Position numbers and translations under genes: made by a program. A stretch of DNA of 51,099 bases from an uncultured Actinomyces sp. Lineage in GTDB: Bacteria; Actinomycetota; Actinomycetes; Actinomycetales; Actinomycetaceae. Shown piece by piece: positions 42,875 to 50,091 of this stretch. The notes below the pieces were generated by a model. That model had not been told where the DNA came from. It ran no database searches and was given only the letters and a program-made list of their open reading frames with translations. The stretch is from the NCBI GenBank assembly GCA_937926195.1, contig CALEXZ010000042.1, positions 1 to 51,099 of the forward strand, read 5' to 3'. The stretch's first letter is position 1; every line of letters starts with the position of its first letter.

Positions 42875-43732
42875 CTAGGGGGTTGAGCGGGGGCGTGAGA
42901 GGTTCGCCAGCAGCGTGGGCAGGGTGCGGTCCAGGAGCTCGGTGAGTTGCGGATCGGCGCCCTGGCCTCCCACCGGGTCCTCCTGGTCCTCCTGGCCGGG
43001 GCCGGACCCCGGGCCGGACTCTGAGCCCGGGTGCTCGGGGGCGTCCTGGCGCTGGGGGGAGTCTTTCTGCTCATTGGGCGCTGGGGCCTGCAGTGCCAGG
43101 CGCATGGAGCGGTCGGCAGCGCCGAAGATGAGTTCAATGGTGTCAGCGGGGCTGAGCACGCACTCGCGCCCAATGGCCTCCAGCCCGCCCAGCACCGCCG
43201 CGCCCACGCGCTCTTTGAAAGTGCTGTAGCCCTGGCGCAGGGTCGGGGCGCGCTCAGGGTCGCGCGTAATGTAGGCGGAGAACTCGAACTGCAGTAGGAA
43301 GAACTCTCTGGACAGGGGCAGGGTCATCAGGATCTGGGAGGCCAGGGAACGGGTGGCCTCGGCGAGCTCGGCCTCCGTCGATGGCATTGTCACTGGCCGG
43401 CTCGGCAGGGCGATCCGGTCAATGGCCTCGTCGACGAAGGACAGAACGCGTGACCACTGGTCGTCAGCCAGGCGGCGTACGAAGTGGTCCATATCGGTGA
43501 AGCTGGAGTAGAAGGCCCCCCGGGTATAGCCCGCTGCAGAGCAGATGTCACCGACGCTAGTGGCGCCAATGCCCTTGTCTGCGATGAGGGCCCGCCCCGC
43601 CTTGAGCAGTCGCGCCTGGGTTTGTGCCCGCTTGTGCGAGGGCGTGGTGTTGGCCAGGCGGCGCACCGCCGCCCGGCGGGCCGAGATGGGTGCCTCCGTG
43701 TTCTCAGGGGGTGCCGGCGGTTCACTGATCAT
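42875..43732 (-). CDS. TetR family transcriptional regulator
   Basis: The 285-residue regulator has an N-terminal TetR HTH at about 30-80: RLLKAGRALIADKGIGATSV, GDICSAAGYTRGAFYSSFTDM. A ligand domain follows, then a Gln/Gly/Pro/Glu-rich tail of about 35 residues (SESGPGSGPGQEDQEDP) that is unusual for the family. The ATG follows TACGCT by six bases on the minus strand, a leaderless start. It is convergent with the exporter/GH13 genes and divergent from the peptide-protease gene, so either could be its target. Confidence 0.85.
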   Translation of the reverse strand: MISEPPAPPENTEAPISARRAAVRRLANTTPSHKRAQTQARLLKAGRALIADKGIGATSVGDICSAAGYTRGAFYSSFTDMDHFVRRLADDQWSRVLSFVDEAIDRIALPSRPVTMPSTEAELAEATRSLASQILMTLPLSREFFLLQFEFSAYITRDPERAPTLRQGYSTFKERVGAAVLGGLEAIGRECVLSPADTIELIFGAADRSMRLALQAPAPNEQKDSPQRQDAPEHPGSESGPGSGPGQEDQEDPVGGQGADPQLTELLDRTLPTLLANLSRPRSTP

Positions 43733-43738
43733 GCACTC

Positions 43739-43744
43739 AGCGTA
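43739..43744 (-). promoter_or_regulatory. -10 box for leaderless tetR mRNA
   Basis: TACGCT on the minus strand ends six bases before the ATG; a weak -35 ATCACA (43767-43762) is 17 nt upstream. Between 43745 and 43908 no gene is seen; a TTGACG (43804-43809) may serve the opposite direction. Confidence 0.45.
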
Positions 43745-43908
43745 TCGTTCCTTGACGCCTATGTGATGAGTGTGCTGCGACCAAGGGAGGAGTGTTTTTC
43801 CTCTTGACGCAGGAGGCTGCGCCCGCCCCATCTGGACCAGAGTTGTTTCGCCACCACTAGGGACTTCAGGAGTCGGCCTGCACTGCCCTCGCAAAGGGGA
43901 AGGATTCG

Positions 43909-43989
43909 ATGAATACTGCGCGAGTGCGTTCGTGGGTGTATTGCGCCCGCCTGATCTGTGCCGGTTCTCTGTCATTGGGGGCTTCATGA
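43909..43989 (+). CDS. 26-residue micro-ORF coupled to the M50 protease, possible precursor peptide
   Basis: The ORF starts at an ATG preceded by a very strong ribosome site (AAGGGGAAGG, about five bases away), the best in this region. It encodes MNTARVRSW followed by VYCARLICAGSLSLGAS: a basic N-terminus and a hydrophobic, cysteine-containing C-terminus, like a short membrane-inserted or signal-like peptide. Its TGA overlaps the ATG of the protease (ATGA), so the protease is translationally coupled. This is what one expects of a substrate peptide, but a mere leader ORF is also possible. It is too short for homology. Confidence 0.5.
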   Translation: MNTARVRSWVYCARLICAGSLSLGAS

Positions 43990-45098
43990 GCGTCACATCA
44001 CAGCACGGGGAAGCGGTGGCCGCTGCCGGGTTGAAGATCGGGCCCATGCGTTGGGACGGCGACCGGCTGGTTACCGAGGTGGCAAAGGGATCCAACGGTC
44101 GTATCTACGATCTCGACCCGGAGGAGGCGCGAGTCCTGCGCGCCTTGAGCGCTCCGGGCGACATGGCCGCCGTGCGCAGGCGTCTTGGGTATGACGTCTC
44201 CATGGATCTGGTTGAGGCGGAGGCCGAGGAGGTGATTGACGACCTCCTGCTGTGCGGTCTCATCGAGGAGCCGGCCGGCTCCTCTGCCATGGTCCAGGAG
44301 CACGACGACGCGCATCCTCTGGGGCCCAGGTCCTTCCTTGATGAGGAGCCGGCGTCCATTGCACAGATCCTGGACTCGTTGGCCGAGGGCATGTGGCGTA
44401 TGGCGTCTTTGACGCCCCTGTGGATCACGGCGGTAGTCGCTGTGGGGGTGGGGGCCTTCTTCGTCCCGGTGGCGACTATCGCCCAATGGGATCAGCTCGT
44501 TGCCGTGGCTAGGGGTGCGATGGCTCAGCCCCCGCTCATGATCATGATGGTGGTCGTGGGGGTGGTGGCCTGGCACCTGCTCAGCAGGATCGGGCATGAG
44601 TTCTCCCATGGTGCGGCTTTCGTGCGCTTGACGGGTGGGAGGCGCCCCATCCTGGTTCACAAGTCACCCGATACCTGGATCAGGCCGGTCGTCATTCTTG
44701 ATGGCCTCGGCCTCCTGGCTCCGCCGTGGCGTCCGGTGGCGGTTGTTCTGGCCGGTCCGCTGTTCACTTTGGCGGCGGTTTGCGTTCCCCTCACGGCGGC
44801 ACTGCACGGCCCTGGCCTGCTCTCCGCGTGGGGCGCTCTTGCTGTCCTGGTGGAGCTGACCACCGTTATTCTGTGCCTGATTCCCTTCCCGAATACTGAC
44901 GGGACGCACGTGCTGGAAGTGCTCAGCGCGACTAGTCACCTGCCGGTGGCGGCGGTGCAGGCTTGGCGGGGCGTGCCGCTTGCCGAGGAGCTTCCCCTGG
45001 TCACGCGTCTGGCGGTGCGGTACTACGCTGTTTTCCTCATGGTGGCGCTTGTTATTGCGCTTGTGTGGTCCTGGGTGCTGCTCGGCATTCTCATCTAG
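43986..45098 (+). CDS. PqqD-like domain fused to an M50 (site-2-type) membrane protease
   Basis: The 370-residue protein has an N-terminal PqqD-like winged helix (about 35-98: RIYDLDPEEARVLRALSAPG, DDLLLCGLIEEP), the fold used in RiPP systems to hold leader peptides. Six or so membrane helices follow from residue 140. They carry zinc-protease signatures: HEFSH at 204-208 in the second helix and PNTDG at 302-306 near IPFPNTDG. The combination recalls YydH of the Bacillus yyd epipeptide locus and other peptide-maturation M50 enzymes. It starts inside the stop of the 26-codon ORF. No radical-SAM or cyclase gene is nearby. The target peptide is inferred. Confidence 0.75.
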   Translation: MSVTSQHGEAVAAAGLKIGPMRWDGDRLVTEVAKGSNGRIYDLDPEEARVLRALSAPGDMAAVRRRLGYDVSMDLVEAEAEEVIDDLLLCGLIEEPAGSSAMVQEHDDAHPLGPRSFLDEEPASIAQILDSLAEGMWRMASLTPLWITAVVAVGVGAFFVPVATIAQWDQLVAVARGAMAQPPLMIMMVVVGVVAWHLLSRIGHEFSHGAAFVRLTGGRRPILVHKSPDTWIRPVVILDGLGLLAPPWRPVAVVLAGPLFTLAAVCVPLTAALHGPGLLSAWGALAVLVELTTVILCLIPFPNTDGTHVLEVLSATSHLPVAAVQAWRGVPLAEELPLVTRLAVRYYAVFLMVALVIALVWSWVLLGILI

Positions 45099-45116
45099 GG
45101 GCCGCGTGGATGGACC

Positions 45117-45161
45117 GACTTTAGGCGGGCCGCTCCTTCAAGGAGCGGCCCGCCCAAAGTT
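45117..45161. terminator. strong terminator after the M50 protease gene
   Basis: GGCGGGCCGCTCCTT pairs perfectly with AAGGAGCGGCCCGCC (45124-45154) around a minimal loop, with flanking ACTTT/AAAGT extending the stem. It would work on both strands. Confidence 0.8.
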
Positions 45162-45247
45162 CGTTCTACCGTCGCGTGGGGCATTCCAAGCTCGCCGCGC
45201 GCCGCTCGCGCACCGTGCTGTTCGTTCTACCGTCGCGTGGGGTATTC
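45159..45247. repeat. 28-bp direct repeat pair with 33-bp spacer
   Basis: The stretch beginning GTTCGTTCTACCGTCGCGTG at 45159-45186 recurs at 45220-45247 with one difference (GGGGCATTC or GGGGTATTC at the end). The 61-bp period equals that of type I-E CRISPR arrays, but there are only two copies, little internal dyad and no cas gene, so I do not call it CRISPR. Confidence 0.7.
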
Positions 45248-45487
45248 TCCCGCCGTCAGGTGGGTGGGAAACGTCGCGTTCAAGGCGTTCCGGTCCGGCC
45301 GAGTTGGTGCCTCGGTTTGGGTCGGGTCGGAATCCGTCCGTTCCCGTTCAGGCTGCTTCTGCTTGTTTCAGTGCTTCGGTCGGGGCGGGTGCAGTGTTCC
45401 AGTTCCTCGGCCCGGGCAGGGTCGCCGGGCGGCCTTCTCGCCAGAAAATCCTCAGTGGCTGACATTCGCGCCGCCTCGAAAACGCGC
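45248..45487. other. gene-free stretch
   Basis: Only short overlapping frames without family features are present. The sequence is rich in GTTC/TTCC words. I see no RNA gene; a decayed gene is possible. Confidence 0.4.
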
Positions 45488-45536
45488 CCACCCGGTCGGT
45501 TTCAAGCCTCCGCGCTAGCTTGACCAGACCGGGTGG
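45488..45536 (-). terminator. terminator of the ABC-2 transporter operon
   Basis: CCACCCGGTC (45488-45497) pairs with GACCGGGTGG (45527-45536) and the pairing extends imperfectly inward. It lies about 25 bases beyond the permease stop on the minus strand. Confidence 0.65.
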
Positions 45537-45561
45537 TGCGTCAGGGATGGGCAAAATAGCT

Positions 45562-46311
45562 TTACGTCCAGCGCATCTCCCGGATGGCGAACGCGAACAG
45601 CGCGACCGCTGCCACTGCGGTGACGCCAATGCCGGCGAGTCCGTCGAGCAGGGAGGCGGTGTCTGTCAGTGTCCACCTCGTGGCGTCGCGCAGGTAGGTC
45701 AGGGGGAGAAAGGTTGAAATGGTCGCGGCCCACGGGGGTTCAACTCCCAGCCGCAGCACCCCTGAAACCCAGCCCATGGGCAGAATGATCGCCGTAGCCG
45801 CCAGAGTCACCAGGGTCACTGTGGGCACGTACCGGCCCAGCAGTACTCCCAGTGAGTAGAAAAGCACTGTCCCCAGGAGTACTGGCAGGATTGTGAGCGG
45901 GGCCCGCGATGAGATCTGCATGTTGATCCCGGGCAGGATGCCGATGACGACGATCACCAGGACCTGGAGCAGTACCATCCCCCCGACCACGCCGAGCACT
46001 GACGCCATAATGGCGCCTTTTGATACCGGGGCGCTGCGCAGCGCGCGGATCGTTCCGTTCTCACGCCACCGGGCAATGCTAATGGCTCCGCCGAGCGTCC
46101 CCACGAAAGCGGTGTTGAAGGCCATGGTTTCTGGACCAATGAAGTCGATCCCGGCGCGACCGCTCACCCCCGGGGCGTTCCCCATGGCGTAGACCAGGGC
46201 TACGGAAAGGGCGGTGGGGAGGATCACCAGCACGAGCATGGCCACGGGGTCGCGCAAGTTGGCGCGGATGAGGGAGATAACCAGGGCCTTGGATCGGCTC
46301 ACGTCTTCCAC
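45562..46311 (-). CDS. ABC-2 type transporter permease
   Basis: The 249-residue protein has about six membrane segments and the ABC-2 coupling region MAFNTAFVGTLGGAISIARWRENGTIRALRSAPV (core WRENGTIRALRSAP). It is the size of DrrB/YvfS-type permeases that export drugs or peptides. The GTG at 46311 overlaps the ATPase gene by 13 bases; a second GTG at 46302 would give a GTGA overlap and is equally likely. With the ATPase it forms a two-gene operon divergent from the sensor kinase. Confidence 0.85.
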   Translation of the reverse strand: MEDVSRSKALVISLIRANLRDPVAMLVLVILPTALSVALVYAMGNAPGVSGRAGIDFIGPETMAFNTAFVGTLGGAISIARWRENGTIRALRSAPVSKGAIMASVLGVVGGMVLLQVLVIVVIGILPGINMQISSRAPLTILPVLLGTVLFYSLGVLLGRYVPTVTLVTLAATAIILPMGWVSGVLRLGVEPPWAATISTFLPLTYLRDATRWTLTDTASLLDGLAGIGVTAVAAVALFAFAIREMRWT

Positions 46312-47213
46312 CCCTGCACGGCGACCTGAGCGGCTGGACGTTCAGGAGTTCCCCTGTGCGCCGGGGAAGTAGTGGTCACCATGCCGGCGACCGCCAGCAC
46401 CGAGTGGCCGGCGGTAATGTCGCGGAAGGTGACCAGCAGTCCCTCGGGAATGATGCGCACCGAGTTGACCTCTTTGAGATCAACGATCTTGTCAATCACT
46501 CCCGGAGCTTTGGGCAGGAGGATGGTGGCCTCTCGACTGCGCCGAGCAATGAGGGACGACGGCGCCGCCGTGGCCTGGAGTTGACCACCGTCGAGGACGG
46601 AGACCACATCGCACAGGGGCTCGGCCTCCTCCAGGCTGTGGATCGTGCACACGATCGTGGTGCCGTCCTGGCGAACTTGCTGGAGGAGCGCGCGAAGGTT
46701 GTCACGGCCGGTGGTATCCAGGCCGGCCGTGGGCTCGTCGAGGAAAAGGACCTCGGGGCGGTGCACAATGGCCGAGGCGAGAGCGAGCCTGAGCCTCTTC
46801 GCCTGAGAGATCCTGGTTACTCGTGTGTTGGCAACGTCGGACAGGCCGGTTGCGGCGAGCACCTGTTCGGTGCGGGCCGCAGAGGACCCGAAGAGTGAGG
46901 CCATGGTGGCCAAGTGCTCCCAGACTGAGGCCCGGGGGAAGAACGCAGGGTTTTGCGTCTGGACGCCAATGCGTCTGAGGAGTGCCGGATTGCGGGGCAG
47001 TGGTGCCCGGCCGAGGACCTTGACGGTTCCGGCATCGGGTTGCCTGGCACCGTAGATGATCTCCAGCAAGGTGGTCTTGCCGATTCCGTTGGCACCAATG
47101 ATGCCGTGGAATGAGCCTGCCTCGACTTCAAGGTCCAGGCCTGTAAGCACTCGGCGGCGCCCGTATGACTTATGCAGCCCCCCGACCTGAACAGCAGACG
47201 TGGAGGTGGCCAC
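46299..47213 (-). CDS. ABC transporter ATP-binding protein (drug/peptide type)
   Basis: The 304-residue ATPase has Walker A GANGIGKTT, Walker B EVLFLDEPTAGLD and an H-loop TIHS. The signature is degenerate: ISQAKRLRLALA replaces LSGGQ, which is common in some bacteriocin-immunity and BcrA-type ATPases. A C-terminal extension of about 90 residues follows the core, as in DrrA-like proteins. GTG start with GAGGTG about eight bases before. It energises the ABC-2 permease downstream and is divergent from a two-component system, the layout of YvfRS/YvfTU and LnrLMN/LnrJK antibiotic-sensing modules. Confidence 0.87.
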   Translation of the reverse strand: MATSTSAVQVGGLHKSYGRRRVLTGLDLEVEAGSFHGIIGANGIGKTTLLEIIYGARQPDAGTVKVLGRAPLPRNPALLRRIGVQTQNPAFFPRASVWEHLATMASLFGSSAARTEQVLAATGLSDVANTRVTRISQAKRLRLALASAIVHRPEVLFLDEPTAGLDTTGRDNLRALLQQVRQDGTTIVCTIHSLEEAEPLCDVVSVLDGGQLQATAAPSSLIARRSREATILLPKAPGVIDKIVDLKEVNSVRIIPEGLLVTFRDITAGHSVLAVAGMVTTTSPAHRGTPERPAAQVAVQGWKT

Positions 47214-47539
47214 CTCATTTCACCTCACTTGTCTGAATTCGTGACGGGAAGCTGCTCGGTGCAAGCTACGGGCGCCGCACGAGCGAGTGGCCCAAGCCTG
47301 CCTCCTGACCTGAGGTAACGGCTTCCTACACAGGTGCCGGCTTAGGTCCTTCTTTGGTATCGATGAGCAACCTCCGGCTGGTCTTCATGCCGGTAGTCGT
47401 CTGGCATCGTTACGCTAGACCTATCAACCTGCCCCGACCACCTGCCGATCGTGTTCTGTCTCCACCATCCGTCCATCTCTTGTTCTGGCCCCGGCGCTCC
47501 CCAACGCGCTCCGCTCCCCCTGCACCCGGGAGGCTTCCC
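47214..47539. promoter_or_regulatory. divergent control region between the transporter and the sensor kinase
   Basis: About 330 bases separate the two starts. A -10-like TACGCT (47411-47416) points toward the kinase without a clear -35, which fits control by the response regulator. An imperfect dyad CTGACCT/AGGTAACGG lies near 47305-47325. No gene is seen. Confidence 0.4.
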
Positions 47540-48718
47540 ATGCCTGTACGTTCGCTGTCGCGCGAGTTGCTCAGCTCGCAGCGGTGGATGACGCTGTGGC
47601 AGCGGTGTCGGCGGTTCGTGGCTTCCAAGCCCGGCGTTTCGGGCTTGATGCTTCTGGGCTTGGTGTTCCTCAGTCTGGATTTCCAGGATGAGGGCACGAT
47701 CTCCTCAATCGTCCTCGGTTTGGTCTCCGTGGCGGCCCTGCCCTTCCTGGAGCGTTCTCCTTGGCCTGCCACCGCAGTCATCAGCGGGTGTGCGCTGTAC
47801 ATCAGTGGCACCGCTCAGATTGGTACAGCGCTTCTCGTTGCATTTTTCTCCATTTCGCTACTGACTCGAGCCGCACGTTATCGGCAGGCCGGTTTTCTAG
47901 TGCTCGCTATTGCCATGGGAATACCGGGTGCCATGGTCGCGGGACAGTTTCTTCCCGGCCTGTATATCCTTTATGTTTTTATAATCGTTCTGTCTTTCAC
48001 GGTCGGGCTGACAATGCGGCGTGCTGATCGGAACTTGGCTCAGGCGGAATCGGCCCGTCAGGAGGCTCTGCGCGCGCAGCGCACCTTAATTGCCCGTGAA
48101 CTCCACGACACTCTCGCGCGGGCGAATACGCAAATGGTTCTGCGCGCCGAGCAGGCCAAGGCTGCGACCTCCCCGGATGATCAGATCCGTGAGGTGCTCG
48201 ATGATATTATCGCCACCGGGCGCCGCTCGGTCACTGACCTGCGTATTATGCTGAGGGTCCTGCGCCAGGATACGGTAACGCCCTCCGAACATCTCCTGAC
48301 CTCGAGCGGTCAGGAGTCGATCGCAGCGGCTTTGGATCAGGCCGCTGGTATGCTGCGCGACCGTGGGCTGCATATCTCCACCCACCTGGAGGGTGATGAG
48401 TCAGTGGTGTCCCCGGCGCTGCTGGTCAGCATTGTTCGTGTCATTGACGAGTGCGCCGCTAATATGCTCAAGCATGCCGCGCGTGATGCCGACTGCTCTA
48501 TCCAGGTAGAGATCGGCGCGGAGGAGGTCATAATTCTATCCATTAACCCCATCTCTGACCAGGCTCCCGCCCGCCGTGACGCGGCCCTGTCCTCTAACTA
48601 CGGCCTTCTAGGGCTCGAGGAGCGGGCCTCGTCGCGTGGCGGGCATCTTACTTTCACTGAGTCGGGGCACCTGTGGGTGCTCTCCGTTACCTTCCCAATC
48701 GACACGAAAGCCGTTTGA
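47540..48718 (+). CDS. sensor histidine kinase (HisKA_3, NarX/DesK/LiaS type)
   Basis: The 392-residue kinase has five or six membrane helices (about 35-155) with almost no outside loop, so it likely senses signals in the membrane. A dimerisation helix with phospho-acceptor His189 in RTLIARELHDTLARANTQ follows. The ATPase domain is weak: an N-box-like DECAANMLKHA is visible but the G-box glycines are only YGLLGLEERASSRGG. GGGAGG lies six bases before the chosen ATG; the longer frame upstream is intergenic. Its stop overlaps the response regulator start (TGATG). Confidence 0.88.
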   Translation: MPVRSLSRELLSSQRWMTLWQRCRRFVASKPGVSGLMLLGLVFLSLDFQDEGTISSIVLGLVSVAALPFLERSPWPATAVISGCALYISGTAQIGTALLVAFFSISLLTRAARYRQAGFLVLAIAMGIPGAMVAGQFLPGLYILYVFIIVLSFTVGLTMRRADRNLAQAESARQEALRAQRTLIARELHDTLARANTQMVLRAEQAKAATSPDDQIREVLDDIIATGRRSVTDLRIMLRVLRQDTVTPSEHLLTSSGQESIAAALDQAAGMLRDRGLHISTHLEGDESVVSPALLVSIVRVIDECAANMLKHAARDADCSIQVEIGAEEVIILSINPISDQAPARRDAALSSNYGLLGLEERASSRGGHLTFTESGHLWVLSVTFPIDTKAV

Positions 48719-49392
48719 TGAGCACGCCTCCTATCCGTATCCTCATCGTCGACGACGACCCGATCGTCCGTGAGGCCCTGCCGCCCTTGATCGCCACCCC
48801 CGAGTCGGGCATCTCGGTGGTAGCCACAGCCGCCAACGGTGCCGAGGCGGTGAACATCGTGCATGAGCGCAACATCGACGTCGTCGTGATGGACGTCCAG
48901 ATGCCGGTGCTTGACGGGGTGGGTGCCACCTCCCGGATCCTCGCCTCCGGCGGAAGCACAAAGGTACTGCTGCTGACCACCTTCGACGACGATGTCTTCC
49001 TGGACTCCGGCATTGCCGCCGGCGCCAGCGGCTTCTTACTCAAAACCACGCCGCCGGTGGAGATTGCCGCTGCAATCCGCACTGTTCACAAAGGGGGGAA
49101 GATTCTTTCCCCCGGTCCGACCAGTCGCATCCTGGACCGCTATATTCACGGTCAGGCCCCTCATCCGCATGATGCGGAGGATTTGGATCTCTCTGAGCGG
49201 GAACGGCAGGTGCTGGCCCTTCTGTGTCAGGCGCGCTCCAATCAACAGATAGGCCGAAATCTGCACGTTGCTGAAACTACGGTGAAGAGTCACGTATCGG
49301 CGATTATGCGCAAAATGGGTGTGAGCAGTCGTTTAGAGATTGTTGTTGAAGCTCACAAGCGCGGGCTCGCCGGACCTCAGCGGAGGGAATAA
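48718..49392 (+). CDS. NarL/LuxR family response regulator
   Basis: The 224-residue regulator has a receiver domain with the acidic pocket IVDDD and phospho-acceptor Asp59 (VVVMDVQMP). The C-terminal LuxR HTH (about 155-218) reads LSERERQVLALLCQARSNQQIGRNLHVAETTVKSHV (core ERERQVLALL, TTVKSHVSAIMRKMG). It is coupled to the kinase by a one-base overlap. Likely targets are the divergent transporter operon and the small secreted peptide just downstream, which has a GAGATATC dyad in front. Confidence 0.9.
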   Translation: MSTPPIRILIVDDDPIVREALPPLIATPESGISVVATAANGAEAVNIVHERNIDVVVMDVQMPVLDGVGATSRILASGGSTKVLLLTTFDDDVFLDSGIAAGASGFLLKTTPPVEIAAAIRTVHKGGKILSPGPTSRILDRYIHGQAPHPHDAEDLDLSERERQVLALLCQARSNQQIGRNLHVAETTVKSHVSAIMRKMGVSSRLEIVVEAHKRGLAGPQRRE

Positions 49393-49421
49393 ATCTGAGA
49401 CGCGCTCCACCCAAGGAAGGA

Positions 49422-49451
49422 ATGATTACTGTGCCCTTAGAGGAGGCATAG
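49422..49451 (+). CDS. possible 9-residue leader ORF
   Basis: ATG ATT ACT GTG CCC TTA GAG GAG GCA TAG (MITVPLEEA) follows AAGGAAGGA, a good ribosome site, in the gap between the response regulator and the secreted peptide. It may be a leader peptide or chance. Confidence 0.2.
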   Translation: MITVPLEEA

Positions 49452-49474
49452 TCGCCGGGGATCTTGTGAGGATT

Positions 49475-49505
49475 GAGATATCAAGTTCATCCCATTCGAT
49501 ATCTC
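49475..49505 (+). promoter_or_regulatory. 8-bp-arm dyad before the secreted-peptide gene
   Basis: GAGATATC (49475-49482) and GATATCTC (49498-49505) are perfect inverted repeats 15 nt apart, in an AT-rich patch 19 bases before the peptide ATG. It is a candidate response-regulator site or mRNA hairpin; no clear -10/-35 pair is visible. Confidence 0.5.
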
Positions 49506-49523
49506 TATTCTTCAGGAGCTCCC

Positions 49524-49712
49524 ATGAACATTGTCTCCCGTTTCGGTGCTGTCGCTCTCGCCTCGGCTCTCCTGCTGGGGGCGCCCGCCGTTGCTAGCGC
49601 CGATGTTCCGAATTCCGCACCGCACTCCGAGGTGTCAGCCTCGGTTTCCAAGGTCATTAACCCAACGCTCAAGGGTCGCTGGCTGTGCCGCGCTGGACTC
49701 TGGTTCTGCTGA
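49524..49712 (+). CDS. 62-residue secreted peptide with a two-cysteine C-terminus
   Basis: The product has a Sec signal (MNIVSRFGAVALASALLLGA, then PAVASA cleaved before DVPN) and a mature part of about 36 residues. The middle is Ser/Val-rich (SEVSASVSKV); the end is GRWLCRAGLWFC, with two cysteines seven residues apart, two tryptophans and the last Cys at the terminus. This looks like a bacteriocin or signalling peptide that could form a disulfide or other ring. AGGAG lies five bases before the ATG. It follows a two-component system and a transporter operon and is followed by a strong terminator. I recognise no known family. Confidence 0.7.
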   Translation: MNIVSRFGAVALASALLLGAPAVASADVPNSAPHSEVSASVSKVINPTLKGRWLCRAGLWFC

Positions 49713-49755
49713 CGCCAACTGCTTGGCGGGTCTTTTGACCTTCGCCAACTCTTCG

Positions 49756-49791
49756 AGAGCGGGCCCACTCCTGACGGGATGGGCCCGCTCT
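49756..49791 (+). terminator. terminator of the peptide gene
   Basis: AGAGCGGGCCCA pairs with TGGGCCCGCTCT (12 bp, 12-nt loop), followed by a short T. Confidence 0.75.
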
Positions 49792-50020
49792 TGCGCGCTC
49801 CGGGCTCCTCGCCTCAGGGGTCCAGTGTAGTTCAGGGCGCCGCGGGCGAGGGGAGGGCGCCCGTATGGTGGATACCCCGTACCTAATACGATAATCGCCG
49901 CTTCTCTTGATCAATGCGCGCGGTGCGGGACTGTTGAGAAGTTGCGAACAAGATTGCCGCCCACGCCGTCTGCTCCGGCGGGGTCGCGTTTTGTTGCAAG
50001 GCGCTCTTAGGGTCCGGAGC
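49792..50020. other. gene-free stretch with AT-rich promoter-like patch
   Basis: No gene with family features is seen. Around 49875-49905 the sequence turns AT-rich and contains TACGATAAT, a promoter-like element with no obvious gene downstream; a small RNA is conceivable. Confidence 0.35.
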
Positions 50021-50062
50021 GGGTCGGGCCGCGGGGTGTGCGCGCGCCCCGCGGCCCGACCC
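50021..50062 (-). terminator. terminator of the SDR gene
   Basis: A perfect 16-bp stem (GGGTCGGGCCGCGGGG with its complement) and 10-nt loop lie 30 bases past the stop on the minus strand. Confidence 0.75.
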
Positions 50063-50091
50063 ATGTCACCGGCTGCGACCGGCCTGCCGTA

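Noticed and set aside
43986..45098. Calling the whole peptide cluster a lanthipeptide, lasso or sactipeptide locus
   Set aside because: No LanM/LanB/LanC, asparagine-synthetase-like cyclase or radical-SAM gene is present in the window.
45159..45247. CRISPR array call
   Set aside because: Only two repeats, weak internal symmetry and no cas genes in the window; kept as a repeat only.
45176..45523. 115-residue plus-strand frame in the gap after the M50 gene
   Set aside because: Arg/Ser-rich, no ribosome site, no domain, and runs through repeats and a terminator.
49669..50064. 131-residue minus-strand frame downstream of the SDR gene
   Set aside because: Runs through two terminators, Arg-rich, no ribosome site or family features.
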